From the NCBI RefSeq assembly GCF_002483225.1, contig NZ_DLHL01000062.1:1-32690 (forward strand): DNA of 32,690 bases, in the 5' to 3' direction. Shown in pieces: positions 32,311-32,690 of the stretch (the stretch's first letter is position 1; every line of letters starts with the position of its first letter). The translations under genes and the position numbers were made by a program. Under the pieces are notes generated by a model. The model was not told where the DNA came from. It did no database searches and saw only the letters and a program-made list of their open reading frames with translations. The stretch comes from Gemmatimonas sp. UBA7669. Lineage in GTDB: Bacteria > Gemmatimonadota > Gemmatimonadetes > Gemmatimonadales > Gemmatimonadaceae.

Positions 32311-32690
32311 TGCCGCCGACCGCCCCCGCGTCGCTCCGCGACCGTCTGCGTACGCAGCTCGCGGATCTCAAAATGCCCGGCGCGCTCGAAGCGCTCGATG
32401 ACATCCTGCGCCAAGTCGATGGTGGCCAGCTCGCTGCTGGTGAAGCGATCCATGCGGTGCTCCACTCGCAGATACGGCTCCGCAATCAGCGTCGCCTTCA
32501 AACGGCGATGCGGAGCGCCCGCTTGCCCGCCGTGAAGACGCTCAGCGACTTCGACTTCACCTTCCAGCCCACCATCAAACGCGAGCAGCTCGACAATCTG
32601 CACACGCTGAGTTTTCTCGACCGCAAAGAGAATGTGGTCTTTCTCGGGCCGCCTGGCGTCGGCAAGACGCACTGTAAGTATTCGGGAAGC
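32310..32690 (+). CDS. istB: IstB-like ATP-binding protein, partial and interrupted at the Walker A motif
   Basis: The 127 visible codons begin at ATG 32310, overlapping the istA stop by one base. The N-terminal region (RDRLRTQLADLKMPGALEAL, then LRNQRRLQTAMRSARLP) and the ATPase core start (FDFTFQP, VVFLGPPGVGKTH) are typical. After the His of GKTH the reading continues as Cys-Lys-Tyr-Ser-Gly-Ser, encoded by the 18-base terminal repeat (32673-32690), not by istB. The left-hand istB is cut at the same codon by the same bases, although the two genes differ at many positions upstream. Walker B and sensor regions lie beyond the window or are lost. Confidence 0.9.
   Translation, partial: MPPTAPASLRDRLRTQLADLKMPGALEALDDILRQVDGGQLAAGEAIHAVLHSQIRLRNQRRLQTAMRSARLPAVKTLSDFDFTFQPTIKREQLDNLHTLSFLDRKENVVFLGPPGVGKTHCKYSGS
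32673..32690 (+). repeat. 18-base terminal inverted repeat, copy 2
   Basis: TGTAAGTATTCGGGAAGC, the exact reverse complement of bases 1-18. It begins after the His codon of the right istB P-loop. The preceding 18 bases of the two istB copies differ at one base, so the identity is not just an extended shared istB segment. Confidence 0.7.

Larger units (their letters stand above)
31154..32690 (+). mobile_element. IS21-family insertion sequence, right copy, 3' part missing
   Basis: The element starts at TGTCA (31154) inside the 3' end of an exported-protein gene and carries istA and a truncated istB in the order typical of IS21. It points out of the window, opposite to the left copy, and the two together bracket the metal region. 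Its proteins are related but clearly not identical to those of the left copy, so it is a separate acquisition or an old divergence. The istB is interrupted by the 18-base terminal sequence at the same codon as in the left copy. Confidence 0.9.

Noticed and set aside
32655..32690. Intein beginning at the Cys after GKTH in istB
   Set aside because: P-loop inteins usually insert between GK and T/S, and no intein block A sequence follows in the six visible codons; both copies end too soon to judge.

Overview
The window is GC-rich accessory DNA carrying a dense metal-homeostasis and metal-resistance region of about 29.6 kb. It is bounded by two related but non-identical IS21-family elements in inverted orientation, both transcribed outward. 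Protein style suggests a soil or freshwater Gram-negative with an outer membrane, most like Gemmatimonadota: the exported proteins have Ala/Asp/Ser-rich linkers, there are lipoproteins rich in Ala-Ala-Asp-Ser, and RND tripartite pumps and outer-membrane barrels are present. That assignment is an inference from style only. No rRNA, tRNA or CRISPR array was seen.

Left end (1-2161): an IS21 element (istA, truncated istB) abuts a small AbrB-domain gene and an MbcA/ParS-type antitoxin gene that lacks a recognisable toxin partner. Then follow a DUF6328-type membrane protein (2313-2861) and an isolated flagellar rod-type gene (2892-3599).

Operon 1, minus strand, about 16495 down to 3714: a His-rich exported leader protein, CzcC, CzcB, CzcA, a PII-like protein, a CDF transporter, a Cys-less HMA-like protein, a HEAT-repeat lipoprotein, a previously hidden 53-residue ORF, a P1B-4 metal ATPase and a lipoprotein with a repeat-encoded N-terminus. 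Nearly every junction from czcC onward is a 1-13 base overlap, so it reads as one translationally coupled unit. It is divergent from a plus-strand operon (16798-18523) with a CadC-type ArsR/SmtB sensor, an HMA-CDF fusion and a UPF0060 membrane protein. A perfect palindrome of ArsR/SmtB type (16673-16688) lies next to a good sigma-70-like promoter in the shared upstream region. The likely logic is a Cd/Zn/Pb/Co-sensing repressor controlling efflux across both membranes.

Operon 2, minus strand, 22723 down to 18606: a di-heme oxidoreductase-like lipoprotein, a bc1-type Rieske protein, an outer-membrane porin, a DtxR-family regulator whose metal ligands look MntR-like (manganese type), and a methyltransferase-like membrane protein. 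A palindromic AATTAG-N6-CTAATT box sits upstream of the first gene. This combination is not a standard manganese or iron system and is the most system-like unexplained unit here.

Operon 3, minus strand, 30559 down to 22874: a second His-rich exported leader protein, a giant RND pump fused to its own TolC-type outer-membrane channel, a membrane-fusion protein, a HupE-like protein, a small exported protein and a transmembrane anchor protein. A further His/Met-containing exported protein (30732) diverges from it, carries a (GA)11 tract and is cut at its 3' end by the right IS21 element.

The two window ends are an exact 18-base inverted repeat. It interrupts both istB genes at the same codon just after the Walker A motif, although the two elements are clearly diverged. 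This points to a repeated element that targets the istB P-loop sequence, or less likely to an assembly effect.
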